DNA from: Acidobacteriota bacterium
Lineage (GTDB): Bacteria; Acidobacteriota; Terriglobia; Terriglobales; Acidobacteriaceae
Direction of reading: 5' to 3'
Assembly: GCA_021805025.1 (NCBI GenBank)
Contig: JAJZGF010000002.1
Span: 1-46,091 of the forward strand
DNA: 46,091 nucleotides
Positions 9,201 through 16,908 of this stretch are shown piece by piece (positions within the stretch are counted from its first letter, which is position 1; each line of letters opens with the position of its first letter). The translations under genes and the position numbers were made by a program. Under the pieces are notes generated by a model. It did no database searches, was not told the origin of the DNA, and was given only the letters and a program-made list of their open reading frames with translations.

Positions 9201-9643
9201 CGCAGAGCGGCCTGCCCTACTCCGCCGGCATCAGCGGATCGTCGTCCAAACTGTATCTCACGCCGGGGCAGGCGACGCAGGGCTCGATCATCAACACCAG
9301 CTCGTTCAACGGTAGCGGCGGCGCGAATCGGATTCCGAATTACGATCGCAATGCCTTCCAGTTCCCGAAGACGTGGTTTGTGGATCTGCGTGCCTCCAAG
9401 AGCATCCTGGTGCGCGAGCGCTACAGGCTGGAGTTCCTTGCCGAAGCCTTCAACCTGACCAACCATCAGAACGTCACCGGCGTGGGAACGACGGCCTATG
9501 CCATCTCCGAAGACACCACCAACCGCATCAACAACCTGGTGCCTTATACGAGTACGCCCTTCACCTCCATCACGACCACCGACAACAGCAACTTTGCCTA
9601 CAACATCCGTCAGGTGCAGATGGCGGTGCGTCTTACTTTCTGA
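6293..9643 (+). CDS. TonB-dependent receptor, Oar-like, with N-terminal carboxypeptidase-regulatory domain
   Basis: A 1116-residue outer-membrane receptor. The start at 6293 follows a strong AGGAGGG site and gives a clean signal peptide (MRTRFSIYRTVIV, hydrophobic core, cleavage near SHAQ, about residue 30). Residues ~33-115 form a CarboxypepD_reg/Cna-B-like domain (GTVLDSTGAVVASAGISVRN, then GYFRVLHLQPGPYNVTI). A plug-like region follows (FRGQSTLLNNVTIDGTDDN, VEYGRSAGGIVNSITKSGTN). The remainder is a long beta-barrel with repeated aromatic strands, for example FAQDEWKVSPRLSTTMGVRW and LAEAFNLTNHQN, ending in VQMAVRLTF with a C-terminal Phe. No TonB box was obvious. Acidobacteria carry many such paralogues, thought to take up oligosaccharides, glycans or peptides; the ligand is not predictable. 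It ends at a strong hairpin shared with asnS. Confidence 0.92.
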   Translation: MRTRFSIYRTVIVTCVLFILATLASFSHAQTAVDGAIGGTVLDSTGAVVASAGISVRNLGTNAEQTAVTDGSGYFRVLHLQPGPYNVTITAAGFNTYRSTSVTVQVGLLTDVEARLTVGSAAQTVEVTGESPLVNTTSPDFAGVVPQLTLQDLPENNYRWSAFALLTPGVVNDSNGYGLLSFRGQSTLLNNVTIDGTDDNQAFFSEERGRTRAGYSTIKAAVQEFQVNTSNYSVEYGRSAGGIVNSITKSGTNQLHGEGYYYDRDSAWAAQNTYVTHPVQVSSSPITYAVQSFKPTDLRRQYGFTLGGPILKDKLFFFLAADRFYHDFPAAATIAGTSANANFYTAADSTLPAGKTCGVTSGTAAPSYPDAQICQLAKNTGLAYTSAASYYATGIVGLTSMLGTVPRIGEQVIYFPKVDWQINQNNHVSVEANQMRWTSPAGIQTSPAVAYGMSSFGNDYVRDNWIVGKLDSFFTNSISNEVRYMYSRDFEFEFNQTPTPYEQGNLVNTPTGYANPQGLPPNVYLSGFFQFGTPQFLNRAALPDERRWQLADTVVWVRGNHTLKFGEDYLHTNDVISNLYNQYGGFSYSGNTPLGNYLSDLYLSQNPVAGKTAENYTYFNQGVGAPGLEFTTGDYALFAQDEWKVSPRLSTTMGVRWEYEQFPGQQLPNSLLPQTASLPDHKLNIAPRVGFAYDVYGTGKTILRGGYGMFFARAINSTLYQALIGTGAAGGQVNPTLNPGSTCAPLFPQIVPAGSYASCLTGSSGNATAYYLDRNFKLPEIHMADLTLEQQLGRDDVFSVSWLGSWGRRLPDFVDTNLPAPTPVSFTVKDAIGAGPLANGTTFTSNVYFATANPNHRPNPNFSSITDIFSGVTSNYEAMVAGYQHRMSHSISANANFTWSHALDYGENNTTGASATALLDPANIKLDYGNSNQNVPYRFVIFGVAESPWHFHGPLGYLLNDFQLAPDFQTQSGLPYSAGISGSSSKLYLTPGQATQGSIINTSSFNGSGGANRIPNYDRNAFQFPKTWFVDLRASKSILVRERYRLEFLAEAFNLTNHQNVTGVGTTAYAISEDTTNRINNLVPYTSTPFTSITTTDNSNFAYNIRQVQMAVRLTF

Positions 9644-9664
9644 GGCGCAGCAGGCCGGGCAGAA

Positions 9665-9694
9665 AAAACGCGGCAGCCCAGGCTGCCGCGTTTT
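9665..9694. terminator. Bidirectional intrinsic terminator between receptor gene and asnS
   Basis: A near-perfect 30-nt hairpin: AAAACGCGGCAG (9665-9676) pairs with CTGCCGCGTTTT (9683-9694), with further G-C pairing toward the tip. A-runs and T-runs at the two feet give a poly-U tract in both directions. It lies 21 nt after the receptor stop and 24 nt before the convergent asnS stop. Confidence 0.88.
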
Positions 9695-9718
9695 GCATTG
9701 GCGAAGATACCGGTTTGA

Positions 9719-11077
9719 TCAGGGATACATGCGATGGAGCGTGCGGGCGAAGGGAATGGTCTCGCGCACGTGATCGAGGGCGCAGACCCAGGCTACGACG
9801 CGCTCGATGCCCATGCCGAAGCCTGCGTGGGGCACCGACCCGTAGCGGCGCAGGTCGAGATACCACTGGAAGGCTTCAAGCGGGAGCTTGTGGTGCTCGA
9901 TGCGACTCTTGAGCAAGTCGTAACTGGAGACGCGCTGCGAACCGCCGATGACCTCGCCGTAGCCCTCCGGCGCGAGCACGTCCACGCACAAGGCAAAGCG
10001 CGCATCGGCCGGGTCGGGCTCCATATAGAAGGCCTTCACGTCTGCCGGGTAGCGATGCACCATCACGGGGCGGTCAAACTGCGAGCTGAGCCATGTTTCG
10101 TCGGGCGAGCCGAAATCGTTGCCGTACTCAAAGGGATGCTCGAGGTGGCCATCCTTGTGGGCCTGGTTCAACATCTCGACGGCCTTGTCGTAGCGCAGAC
10201 GCGGGAAGGGCGGCAGGATATTTTTCAGCTTTTCCGGATCGCGGCCGATGACCTGCAGCTCCGCGGTCCGGTTCTTCAGCACGCTCTGCACAATGTGCGA
10301 GAGAAAGTTTTCGGCGAGTTCAAGCAGGCCGTCGAGATCGCAGTAGGCGACTTCCGGCTCAATCATCCAGAACTCGGTGAGGTGGCGGCGTGTCTTCGAC
10401 TTCTCCGCGCGGAAGGTCGGGCCGAAGCTGTAGACCTTGCCCAGTGCCAGCGCGGTGGCCTCGATGTAAAGCTGGCCGCTCTGCGTGAGGAATGCGGGAT
10501 CGCCGAAGTAGTCGACAGGGAACAGCGTCGAGGTGCCTTCGCAGGCGGCGGGGGTGAGAATCGGCGGGTCAGTGCGGATGAAGCCGTTCGAGTCAAAGTA
10601 CTCGGCGGCGGCGCGCATGATCTCCGCACGGATGCGCAGAATGGCGGACTGGCGCGGCGAACGCACCCATAGGTGACGGTGCTCCATCAGGAAGTCGACG
10701 CCGTGTTCCTTGAGCGTGATGGGGTAGGGGTCGGACTCCGGCACGCGCTGGATCACCTGCACGTCCTCGACATCCAGCTCGAAGCCGCCGGGGGCGCGCT
10801 TGTCCGCGCGAACCTTGCCGGTGACGATGACAGACGACTCCTGCGTGAGGCCCTTCAGTGCCTCAAAGACCTCCGGCGAGACGCTCTTGACATGAGCCAC
10901 GCCCTGCACGGTGCCGGTGCCGTCGCGGAAGATGGGAAAGAGCAGCTTGCCGCTTTCGCGCAGGTTATAGAGCCATCCGCGCAGCGTGACAAACTGGCCT
11001 TCATGACGGCCGAGGGTGGCGATGGTGGAAACAGGGGCTTTGGCTTTGTCTGCCGCGGATACGTTCTCTTCAGGCAT
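9719..11077 (-). CDS. asnS: Asparaginyl-tRNA synthetase
   Basis: Class IIb synthetase that charges tRNA-Asn with Asn in the cytoplasm; 452 residues, normal for bacterial AsnRS. The N-terminal OB-fold anticodon-binding domain is visible as [16 protein letters not shown] with [13 protein letters not shown]. The catalytic domain has [18 protein letters not shown], motif 2 ([20 protein letters not shown]) and motif 3 ([12 protein letters not shown]), ending in [12 protein letters not shown]. The '[10 protein letters not shown]' stretch after motif 2 fits AsnRS rather than AspRS. Its presence means direct Asn-tRNA charging is available, which matters for interpreting aspS at 24.1 kb. The gene is divergent from the hexapeptide acyltransferase gene across about 130 nt. 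Confidence 0.95.
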   Translation of the reverse strand: MPEENVSAADKAKAPVSTIATLGRHEGQFVTLRGWLYNLRESGKLLFPIFRDGTGTVQGVAHVKSVSPEVFEALKGLTQESSVIVTGKVRADKRAPGGFELDVEDVQVIQRVPESDPYPITLKEHGVDFLMEHRHLWVRSPRQSAILRIRAEIMRAAAEYFDSNGFIRTDPPILTPAACEGTSTLFPVDYFGDPAFLTQSGQLYIEATALALGKVYSFGPTFRAEKSKTRRHLTEFWMIEPEVAYCDLDGLLELAENFLSHIVQSVLKNRTAELQVIGRDPEKLKNILPPFPRLRYDKAVEMLNQAHKDGHLEHPFEYGNDFGSPDETWLSSQFDRPVMVHRYPADVKAFYMEPDPADARFALCVDVLAPEGYGEVIGGSQRVSSYDLLKSRIEHHKLPLEAFQWYLDLRRYGSVPHAGFGMGIERVVAWVCALDHVRETIPFARTLHRMYP

Positions 11078-11208
11078 GGGCTGTTTGCTCTCTTGCGGCG
11101 CTGGAATCAGACTCGCGCACCGGACTCTTTAGGATAGCGCGCCGCCAGGGCCGGGGCGATGCGGCTTGCGCGCACTCGCCGCATCCTGCCTGCTTGGTTT
11201 ATTGTGCA

Positions 11209-11958
11209 ATGTATATGGCCAGCACACAGAATCCGATCAGCTCGCAGGGTAACGCGCCCCGCCCCGCGCCCGAAGCAGAAGAGGTCTTTCGCCGGTGGAT
11301 TCGCTTTCTCGATGAAGAGTTTGTGCGCCACCGCTCACCGGAGCGCCGCGCGGAGATTGTGCGCGACCAGCTTTATCAGCTCTATCTTGGCCGCCCGTTT
11401 GAGGGCAGAAAGAACCTGACGCTGGCCACCGAGCTGCCCGGCAACGTGCTGAGCATGTCGCTGGACCCGGAGAATGTGACGCTGGAGGCGGAGCAGTATG
11501 GCGACGCCGACCCGGAGCGATTTGCAGTGCGCAAGCCCCTGCTCTGGTTCTGGCAAATGTTTGATCGTTCGCCCATCGGGCTCAATCTGTGGCTTGGCAT
11601 TCGCTTCCGCTGCATGCTGGGCCGCCACATCTTCCAGCACATGGGCACAGGCGTCAGGATCTATCCCGGCGTGGACCTGACCTACGGCTACAACCTCTCA
11701 ATCGGCGACGGCGCCATCATTCGAACGGGCGCACTGCTCAATGATCGCGGCGGCATCACCGTTGGCAAGGGCGCGATGATCGGCTCTTTCGCCCGCATCT
11801 ATTCGCAAAGCTATGCGCACGAGGACATTGACCACGTGACGCTGCACCACACCACGATCGGCGATGGGGCGCGCATCAGCAGCCACGCTATTGTGCTGGC
11901 GGGGCAGGACGTGCCTGCGGGCGCCGTCCTGGGCAGCTTTCCCGGCGACCGCGCGTGA
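11209..11958 (+). CDS. Hexapeptide-repeat (left-handed beta-helix) acyltransferase
   Basis: About 250 residues. The N-terminal half is helical and charged and not recognised. The C-terminal half, from GTGVRIYPGVDLTYG through LSIGDGAIIRTGALL, ITVGKGAMIGSFA and TTIGDGARISSHAIV, shows the isoleucine-patch hexapeptides of LbetaH [16 protein letters not shown] such as maltose, galactoside or serine [19 protein letters not shown]. The His in SQSYAHEDIDH is at a place where such enzymes often keep a catalytic His, but this is tentative. Start choice is uncertain: TTG at 11194, ATG at 11209 and ATG at 11215 are all in frame and none has a good ribosome-binding site. Acceptor and acyl donor are unknown. 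It precedes the site-2-type protease gene by 63 nt. Confidence 0.72.
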   Translation: MYMASTQNPISSQGNAPRPAPEAEEVFRRWIRFLDEEFVRHRSPERRAEIVRDQLYQLYLGRPFEGRKNLTLATELPGNVLSMSLDPENVTLEAEQYGDADPERFAVRKPLLWFWQMFDRSPIGLNLWLGIRFRCMLGRHIFQHMGTGVRIYPGVDLTYGYNLSIGDGAIIRTGALLNDRGGITVGKGAMIGSFARIYSQSYAHEDIDHVTLHHTTIGDGARISSHAIVLAGQDVPAGAVLGSFPGDRA

Positions 11959-12021
11959 GCAGAGACACCCGACGCCCATGCTAACCTGAGCCTTCCGGCA
12001 ACTTTCTTCTGGAGCGTATGC

Positions 12022-12732
12022 TTGCAGTCTGTCGCCTTTATCATCGCTGTCTTTGAATTCGTGCTGCTCATCTTCTCGCTCAGCTTTCATGAGTGCGCCC
12101 ATGCCTGGACGGCTTCACGGCTGGGCGACCAGACGGCGCGCCTCGAAGGCCGCGTCACGCTGAACCCCATGTATCACGTGGACCCGGTGGGGACGCTGCT
12201 CTTTCCCGCGCTGATGATCTTTGGTCCTCTGCTCGGGTTGGGCGTAGGCGGCATGCTGGTGGGCTGGGCCAAGCCCACGCCGGTCATCACGCGCAACTTT
12301 CGCAAGATCGTCCGCGACGAAAACCTGGTGACACTGGCCGGCCCGGTCTCCAATCTGCTGCTGGTGCTGGTGGCCTTTGTGGTGCTGGCCGTCATTTCTG
12401 TCGCCATCCCCGGCGGCCACGCCGTTGTGCTTGCGGCCTTCGCCGGCGGCATCGGCCTGGGCGTCCCATCGGGCCTGCAGGCGGTGGTTCTGCTCGGCGT
12501 GCTGGCGATTGAGATCAACCTCTCGCTCTTTTTCTTCAACCTGCTGCCCGTTCCTCCGCTTGACGGCAGCCACCTGCTGCGCAATTCGCTGCCCTACAAC
12601 GCGGTGCAGGCCTATGACCGGATCCCTATCTGGGCCAGCTACCTGCTGATGATCTTTGTGGGCGGCTATATCCTGCGGCTACTGCTGGGTCCAGCGCTGG
12701 CGGTCATCTATTTCGGCCTTGTGCATCTCTAA
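12022..12732 (+). CDS. Site-2-protease family (M50) intramembrane zinc metalloprotease
   Basis: A 236-residue integral membrane protein. The first transmembrane helix is followed by SFHECAHAW, the HExxH zinc-binding and catalytic motif of family M50. Near the C-terminus NLLPVPPLDGSHLL supplies the third zinc ligand region, the (N/L)PxxDG-type motif. About five to six hydrophobic segments are visible. Such small S2P-like proteins cleave membrane-bound regulators or signal peptides; the substrate is unknown and there is no PDZ domain as in RseP. The start appears to be TTG with GGAG at 12011-12014, 7 nt upstream; the nearby ATG at 12018 is out of frame. trpS follows after 104 nt. Confidence 0.85.
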   Translation: MQSVAFIIAVFEFVLLIFSLSFHECAHAWTASRLGDQTARLEGRVTLNPMYHVDPVGTLLFPALMIFGPLLGLGVGGMLVGWAKPTPVITRNFRKIVRDENLVTLAGPVSNLLLVLVAFVVLAVISVAIPGGHAVVLAAFAGGIGLGVPSGLQAVVLLGVLAIEINLSLFFFNLLPVPPLDGSHLLRNSLPYNAVQAYDRIPIWASYLLMIFVGGYILRLLLGPALAVIYFGLVHL

Positions 12733-12836
12733 CTCTAAGCAGCCCGCAGCCCGCTACAATAGAGCCAGCCCGCATTGGAGTCTCGCGCCAAAGACGGCTG
12801 CATTCTTTTCGCACCACCCCGGAATCGATACGCACA

Positions 12837-13913
12837 ATGCCCGAACCAGCAACCTCATCCTCTCGCCCGCGCGTCTTAAGCGGGATGCGCCCCACCGGCA
12901 AGCTCCACCTCGGCAACTACATGGGCGCGCTGGCCAACTGGGTCAAGCTGCAGGACCAGTACGAGTGCTTCTTCTTTATTGCCGATCTGCACGCGCTGAC
13001 CACCGACTACGCGGACACCTCAGGGATTGCGCCCAATACGCTGGAAGTGGCGCTGGATTTTCTGGGCGCCGGACTCGACCCGGAGCAGTGCACGATCTTT
13101 GTGCAAAGCCAGGTGAAGCAACACTATGAGCTGCCGCTGCTGCTGGGCATGATTACGCCCCTGGGCTGGCTGGAGCGCGTGCCGAGCTACAAGGAGATGA
13201 TCGAAAATCTGGCCCACAAAGACCTCACGACCTACGGCTTCCTGGGGTATCCAGTGCTGATGGCGTCGGACATTCTGCTCTACCAGCCGCAGTTTGTGCC
13301 CGTGGGCCAGGATCAGCAGGCGCATGTCGAGCTGACGCGCGAGATTGCGCGGCGGTTTAACCAGTTCTATCCCAGAGCAAAAACCCAAAATGCCGGGGAT
13401 ATACTCCGTGCAGCCCAAGTGGATCCTCTCTATGTCCTGCCCGAGCCGAAGGTGCTGCTGACGCCCTCGCCCAAGCTGCCCGGCACCGACGGCCGCAAGA
13501 TGTCGAAGAGCTATGGGAACACGATTCAGATCACCGACCCCGAGCCGGTGGTGCGGCAGAAGCTCAAGACGATGGTGACGGACCCTGCGCGCATCCGCCG
13601 CAGCGACCCCGGCGACCCGGACAAGTGCCCCGTGGGCGACCTGCACAAGGTATTTTCAACGCCGGAGACACTGGCGAAGGTCTACGAGGGTTGCCGATCG
13701 GCGAGTATCGGCTGCATCGAGTGCAAGGGCTGGGCCGCGGACGCGCTGGTGCAGGTGCTTCAACCCATCCAGGAGCGGCGCGCCAGCTTTACCGGGCTGC
13801 AGGTGGAAGAGATTCTGCACAGTGGAAACGCGAAGGCTGCCGCACGCGCCGAGCAGACCATGCAGGAAGTTCGCGCGGCCATGCGGTTGACGCCGACCGG
13901 CGCGGCAAGCTAG
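12837..13913 (+). CDS. trpS: Tryptophanyl-tRNA synthetase
   Basis: Class I synthetase charging tRNA-Trp, 358 residues. Class I signatures are clear: the HIGH-type motif appears as GKLHLGNYMGAL near residue 22-33 after SGMRPT, and the KMSKS loop as DGRKMSKSYGN near residue 220. YPVLMASDILLYQPQFVPVG with DQQAHVELTR is typical of TrpRS/TyrRS. The C-terminal region contains ASIGCIECKGWAADAL. The start ATG at 12837 follows a region with TACAAT at 12755-12760 that could be a -10 box, but no good -35 was seen. scpA begins 16 to 34 nt downstream, depending on its start, so the two are probably co-transcribed. Confidence 0.95.
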   Translation: MPEPATSSSRPRVLSGMRPTGKLHLGNYMGALANWVKLQDQYECFFFIADLHALTTDYADTSGIAPNTLEVALDFLGAGLDPEQCTIFVQSQVKQHYELPLLLGMITPLGWLERVPSYKEMIENLAHKDLTTYGFLGYPVLMASDILLYQPQFVPVGQDQQAHVELTREIARRFNQFYPRAKTQNAGDILRAAQVDPLYVLPEPKVLLTPSPKLPGTDGRKMSKSYGNTIQITDPEPVVRQKLKTMVTDPARIRRSDPGDPDKCPVGDLHKVFSTPETLAKVYEGCRSASIGCIECKGWAADALVQVLQPIQERRASFTGLQVEEILHSGNAKAAARAEQTMQEVRAAMRLTPTGAAS

Positions 13914-13947
13914 CAATCACAGATAGGCCTTGCAAACTGAGAGCGCA

Positions 13948-14892
13948 GTGACCGAAGAAAAGATCAATCCGGCAAACGAAGGCGCAGAGGCGAACAACCC
14001 TGTGCCCGATGCCGCGCTCGCCGAGGCACCGCCGCTGGTGCTGGTGTCGCCGCCCGTGCCGGGGGACAAGCCTGCCAAGCCGGCGGCCAGGCAGAAGAAG
14101 CAGGAAGAGGACCCCGAGGAGTCGCCTTTTTCGGTAACGGTGGGGCTGGTGTACGACGGTCCGCTCGATCTGCTGCTGGACCTGATCCGCAAGCAGGACA
14201 TCGACATCTACGACATCCCCATTGCGAAGATCACGGCGCAGTTTCTGGCCTACGTGAACCAGCTCAAGGCGAGCGACGTGGATGTGGCCGGCGAGTTTAT
14301 CTACACGGCTTCTCTGCTGATCCACATCAAGAGCAAGATGCTGCTGCCGCGCACCTCGACAGGCCCTGACGACGCCGCTGAGGACCCGCGCCGCGAGCTG
14401 GTGGAGCGGCTGCTGGAGCATGAGCGCTTCAAGAACGCGGCGCAGATGCTGCAGCAGAAACAAATGCTCGAAGCCGCCACCTGGACCAACCCCGGCGTGC
14501 GCGAGTTCAAGGACGATGCCGCAGCCGAGCCGGAGATTGCCGCCGACACGGTGGATTTGGTGCGGGTCTTCCGCGACATCCTGGAGCGTGCCCGTAAGCG
14601 GCCTACTTTCAACGTGGAAGACGACTCGGTGACGGTGAGCCAGATGATTCAGTTTCTGGCCCGGCGGCTCGCTATGGAAGACAAGCCTGTGGCGCTGCGC
14701 CGGATGCTGAGCCACACCCGCTCTGAGCGCGCGCTGGTGGCCATGTTCCTGGCCCTGTTGGAACTGGTGCGGCTGCAGGCGATCCTGCTGCGTCAGGACC
14801 GCGCCTTCAGCGAGATCTTCATCAAGAAGCAGAGCGAGTTTGATGCTGTGATGAACGACAAGCTGGCCGACCTGCGCGACGACTGGCAGTAG
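13948..14892 (+). CDS. scpA: Segregation and condensation protein A
   Basis: ScpA is the kleisin subunit that joins SMC heads and binds ScpB in chromosome condensation. The family core begins with SVTVGLVYDGPLDLLLDLI, followed by IDIYDIPIAKITAQFLAYV and DVAGEFIYTASLLIHIKSKMLLP, and ends in a winged-helix region (ALVAMFLALLELVRLQAILL, then FSEIFI). The first ~60 residues are an Ala/Glu/Pro/Lys-rich extension not needed for the fold. The start is uncertain: GTG at 13948 has GAGAG upstream, and TTG at 13930 is also in frame. Its usual partner scpB is not adjacent; a phosphate permease gene lies between them. Confidence 0.92.
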   Translation: MTEEKINPANEGAEANNPVPDAALAEAPPLVLVSPPVPGDKPAKPAARQKKQEEDPEESPFSVTVGLVYDGPLDLLLDLIRKQDIDIYDIPIAKITAQFLAYVNQLKASDVDVAGEFIYTASLLIHIKSKMLLPRTSTGPDDAAEDPRRELVERLLEHERFKNAAQMLQQKQMLEAATWTNPGVREFKDDAAAEPEIAADTVDLVRVFRDILERARKRPTFNVEDDSVTVSQMIQFLARRLAMEDKPVALRRMLSHTRSERALVAMFLALLELVRLQAILLRQDRAFSEIFIKKQSEFDAVMNDKLADLRDDWQ

Positions 14893-15015
14893 ATTCGCAG
14901 CGCTGGTAAACCGGCTTGATTTCCAGCATCGCGCGGCACGGATTTTACCTGTCTCCTCGCTGGGCCGGTGTAAAATTGCCTCAGCGGACCCTATCCCCTG
15001 GGGCCGCTCTTGAAA

Positions 15016-15049
15016 AACAGCCGCGCTGCCAGACGGCTGTTGGGGTTTT
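15016..15049 (+). terminator. Possible terminator after scpA
   Basis: AACAGCCG (15016-15023) pairs with CGGCTGTT (15034-15041), followed by GGGGTTTTA. The T-tract is short and separated from the stem by four G, so this is a moderate candidate. The 297-nt gap (14893-15189) between scpA and the phosphate permease otherwise shows nothing recognisable. Confidence 0.4.
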
Positions 15050-15189
15050 ATGCAAGCCTTTTTGCCGGGCACTTTTCTCTCCCGCCGCACTGCCCTTCAA
15101 GTCCCTATTCTTTGTGTTCCCGCGAACAGTCCAGCGCGGATGGATGCGTTGCGCTTGACCTGCGGCGCAGACTGCAGGGGAGAGCTCTA

Positions 15190-16806
15190 ATGGCCGACAT
15201 AGCGACCGTGCAGGCGCCGCCTGAAGCGACAACGCTACTGGACCACAAGATGCGGGGTGCGCCCAGCCGCAGCGGGCTGGCCGTTTTTCTACTGGTCCTG
15301 GCCGCCAGCCTTCTCTACATCGTCTTCCATGTTGCCAGAGACCTGGGCGCGGCGCCGGTCACCAGCTACTCGCCCTACCTGCTGCTTGCTCTAGCTCTTG
15401 CAATCGCGCTGGGCTTCGAGTTTGTCAACGGTTTCCACGATACGGCGAACGCAGTGGCGACGGTCATTTACACGCACTCGCTGGAGCCCCGCATTGCAGT
15501 CGTGTGGTCGGGCATGTGCAACCTGGCCGGGGTGCTTTTTTCTACCGGTGCAGTCGCCTATGCGGTTATTGCTCTGCTGCCCGTCGACCTGATTCTTAAG
15601 GTCAGCTCCGGCTCCGGCTTTTCCATGGTCTTTGCGCTGCTCATTGCAGCCATTCTTTGGAACCTGGGCACATGGTGGTTCGGGCTGCCGGCCTCCAGTT
15701 CCCACACGCTGGTCGGCTCCATCATCGGCGTGGGCCTGGCCAACCAGTGGCTCAATCCGCACGCAGGCGCCTCCGGGCTGGACTGGGACCAGGCGATCAA
15801 GGTGCTGAAGGCACTGCTCATCTCGCCCATCATGGGCTTCACGCTGGCCGGGCTGCTCCTTGTGCTTTCCAAGTGGATGTTCAGATTCCCCGCGCTCTAC
15901 GAGGCACCCAAAGACGATCAGCCGCCGCCGCTTCCCATCCGTGCATTGATGGTGCTCACCTGTACCGGTGTCAGCTTCTTTCATGGTTCCAATGACGGGC
16001 AAAAGGGCATGGGCCTGATCATGCTGATCCTCATCGGCACCGTGCCCACGGCCTATGCGCTCAACCACGGGATTGGCCCGCGGGAGATGCAGGATTTCCT
16101 GGCCGCTTCCGCGCAGGTTGAGAGCATTCTGGATCGCGAGGCGGGCGCAGCCGGCCGGCCGGGCTCCGATCCACGCGCCGAAGTCGCCGAATATGTGCGC
16201 ACCCGCCAGCTTCAGCCCGATACGGTGCCGGACCTCCGTGTGCTGGTGGCAGGCCTGGATCGGGAAGTCACACAGTACAGGGATTTCAACGCCATTCCCG
16301 CACAGGACCAGACCCATGTGCGCAATGATATGTACGTGGCCAGCGAAGCAGTGCGGCTGATGGACAAGGCGCGCAATCCGGCCTTCTCGCCGGCCGATCG
16401 AGCCGTCCTGAGGAGTTACAAAGGCAAGCTGGACAAGACCACCAGGTTCATTCCCGACTGGGTGAAGGTGGCCGTGGCGCTGGCGCTGGGGCTGGGCACC
16501 ATGGTGGGCTGGAAGCGCGTGGTGGTCACCGTGGGCGAGCGCATCGGCAAGGAGCACCTGACCTACGCGCAAGGGGCCAGCGCGGGCCTGGTGGCAATGG
16601 GCACCATCTTTATCGCGGATAACTTTGGCTTGCCGGTTTCGACGACCCACATCCTCAGCTCCGGCGTGGCAGGCACCATGGCCGCGAACGGCAGCGGCCT
16701 GCGGCTCGCCACCATTCGCAACATCGCTGCCGGCTGGATCTTCACTCTGCCGGCTGCCGGGCTGCTCTCCGGGCTCCTCTACTGGCTTTTCCGCCAGTTT
16801 GCCTGA
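15190..16806 (+). CDS. Inorganic phosphate transporter, PiT family
   Basis: A 538-residue secondary phosphate permease of the inner membrane. Both PiT duplicated signatures are present: EFVNGFHDTANAVATVIYT near residue 75 and FHGSNDGQKGMGLI near residue 265. The other paired motifs also appear, GLPASSSHTLVGSIIGVG and GLPVSTTHILSSGVAG. Between the halves is a hydrophilic insert of about 130 residues (roughly 290-425), of the kind found in E. coli PitA-sized members. The chosen start follows GGGGAGAG at 15177-15184; an in-frame extension to 15010 is rejected because it crosses the candidate terminator. It interrupts the usual scpA-scpB pairing, and scpB starts 102 nt downstream. Confidence 0.92.
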   Translation: MADIATVQAPPEATTLLDHKMRGAPSRSGLAVFLLVLAASLLYIVFHVARDLGAAPVTSYSPYLLLALALAIALGFEFVNGFHDTANAVATVIYTHSLEPRIAVVWSGMCNLAGVLFSTGAVAYAVIALLPVDLILKVSSGSGFSMVFALLIAAILWNLGTWWFGLPASSSHTLVGSIIGVGLANQWLNPHAGASGLDWDQAIKVLKALLISPIMGFTLAGLLLVLSKWMFRFPALYEAPKDDQPPPLPIRALMVLTCTGVSFFHGSNDGQKGMGLIMLILIGTVPTAYALNHGIGPREMQDFLAASAQVESILDREAGAAGRPGSDPRAEVAEYVRTRQLQPDTVPDLRVLVAGLDREVTQYRDFNAIPAQDQTHVRNDMYVASEAVRLMDKARNPAFSPADRAVLRSYKGKLDKTTRFIPDWVKVAVALALGLGTMVGWKRVVVTVGERIGKEHLTYAQGASAGLVAMGTIFIADNFGLPVSTTHILSSGVAGTMAANGSGLRLATIRNIAAGWIFTLPAAGLLSGLLYWLFRQFA

Positions 16807-16908
16807 GGGGCCAGCTACCGGCTAACTCCTGTTTTTACAATCCCCCTCTGTCCTGCCGCTCTTTTGTCCCTTCACTTCCGGTACGATACTTGAGGTACCT
16901 ATTGTCCA

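Noticed and set aside
15010..15189. N-terminal extension of the phosphate permease
   Set aside because: It crosses a candidate terminator hairpin, and the internal ATG at 15190 has a good ribosome-binding site and fits the family N-terminus.
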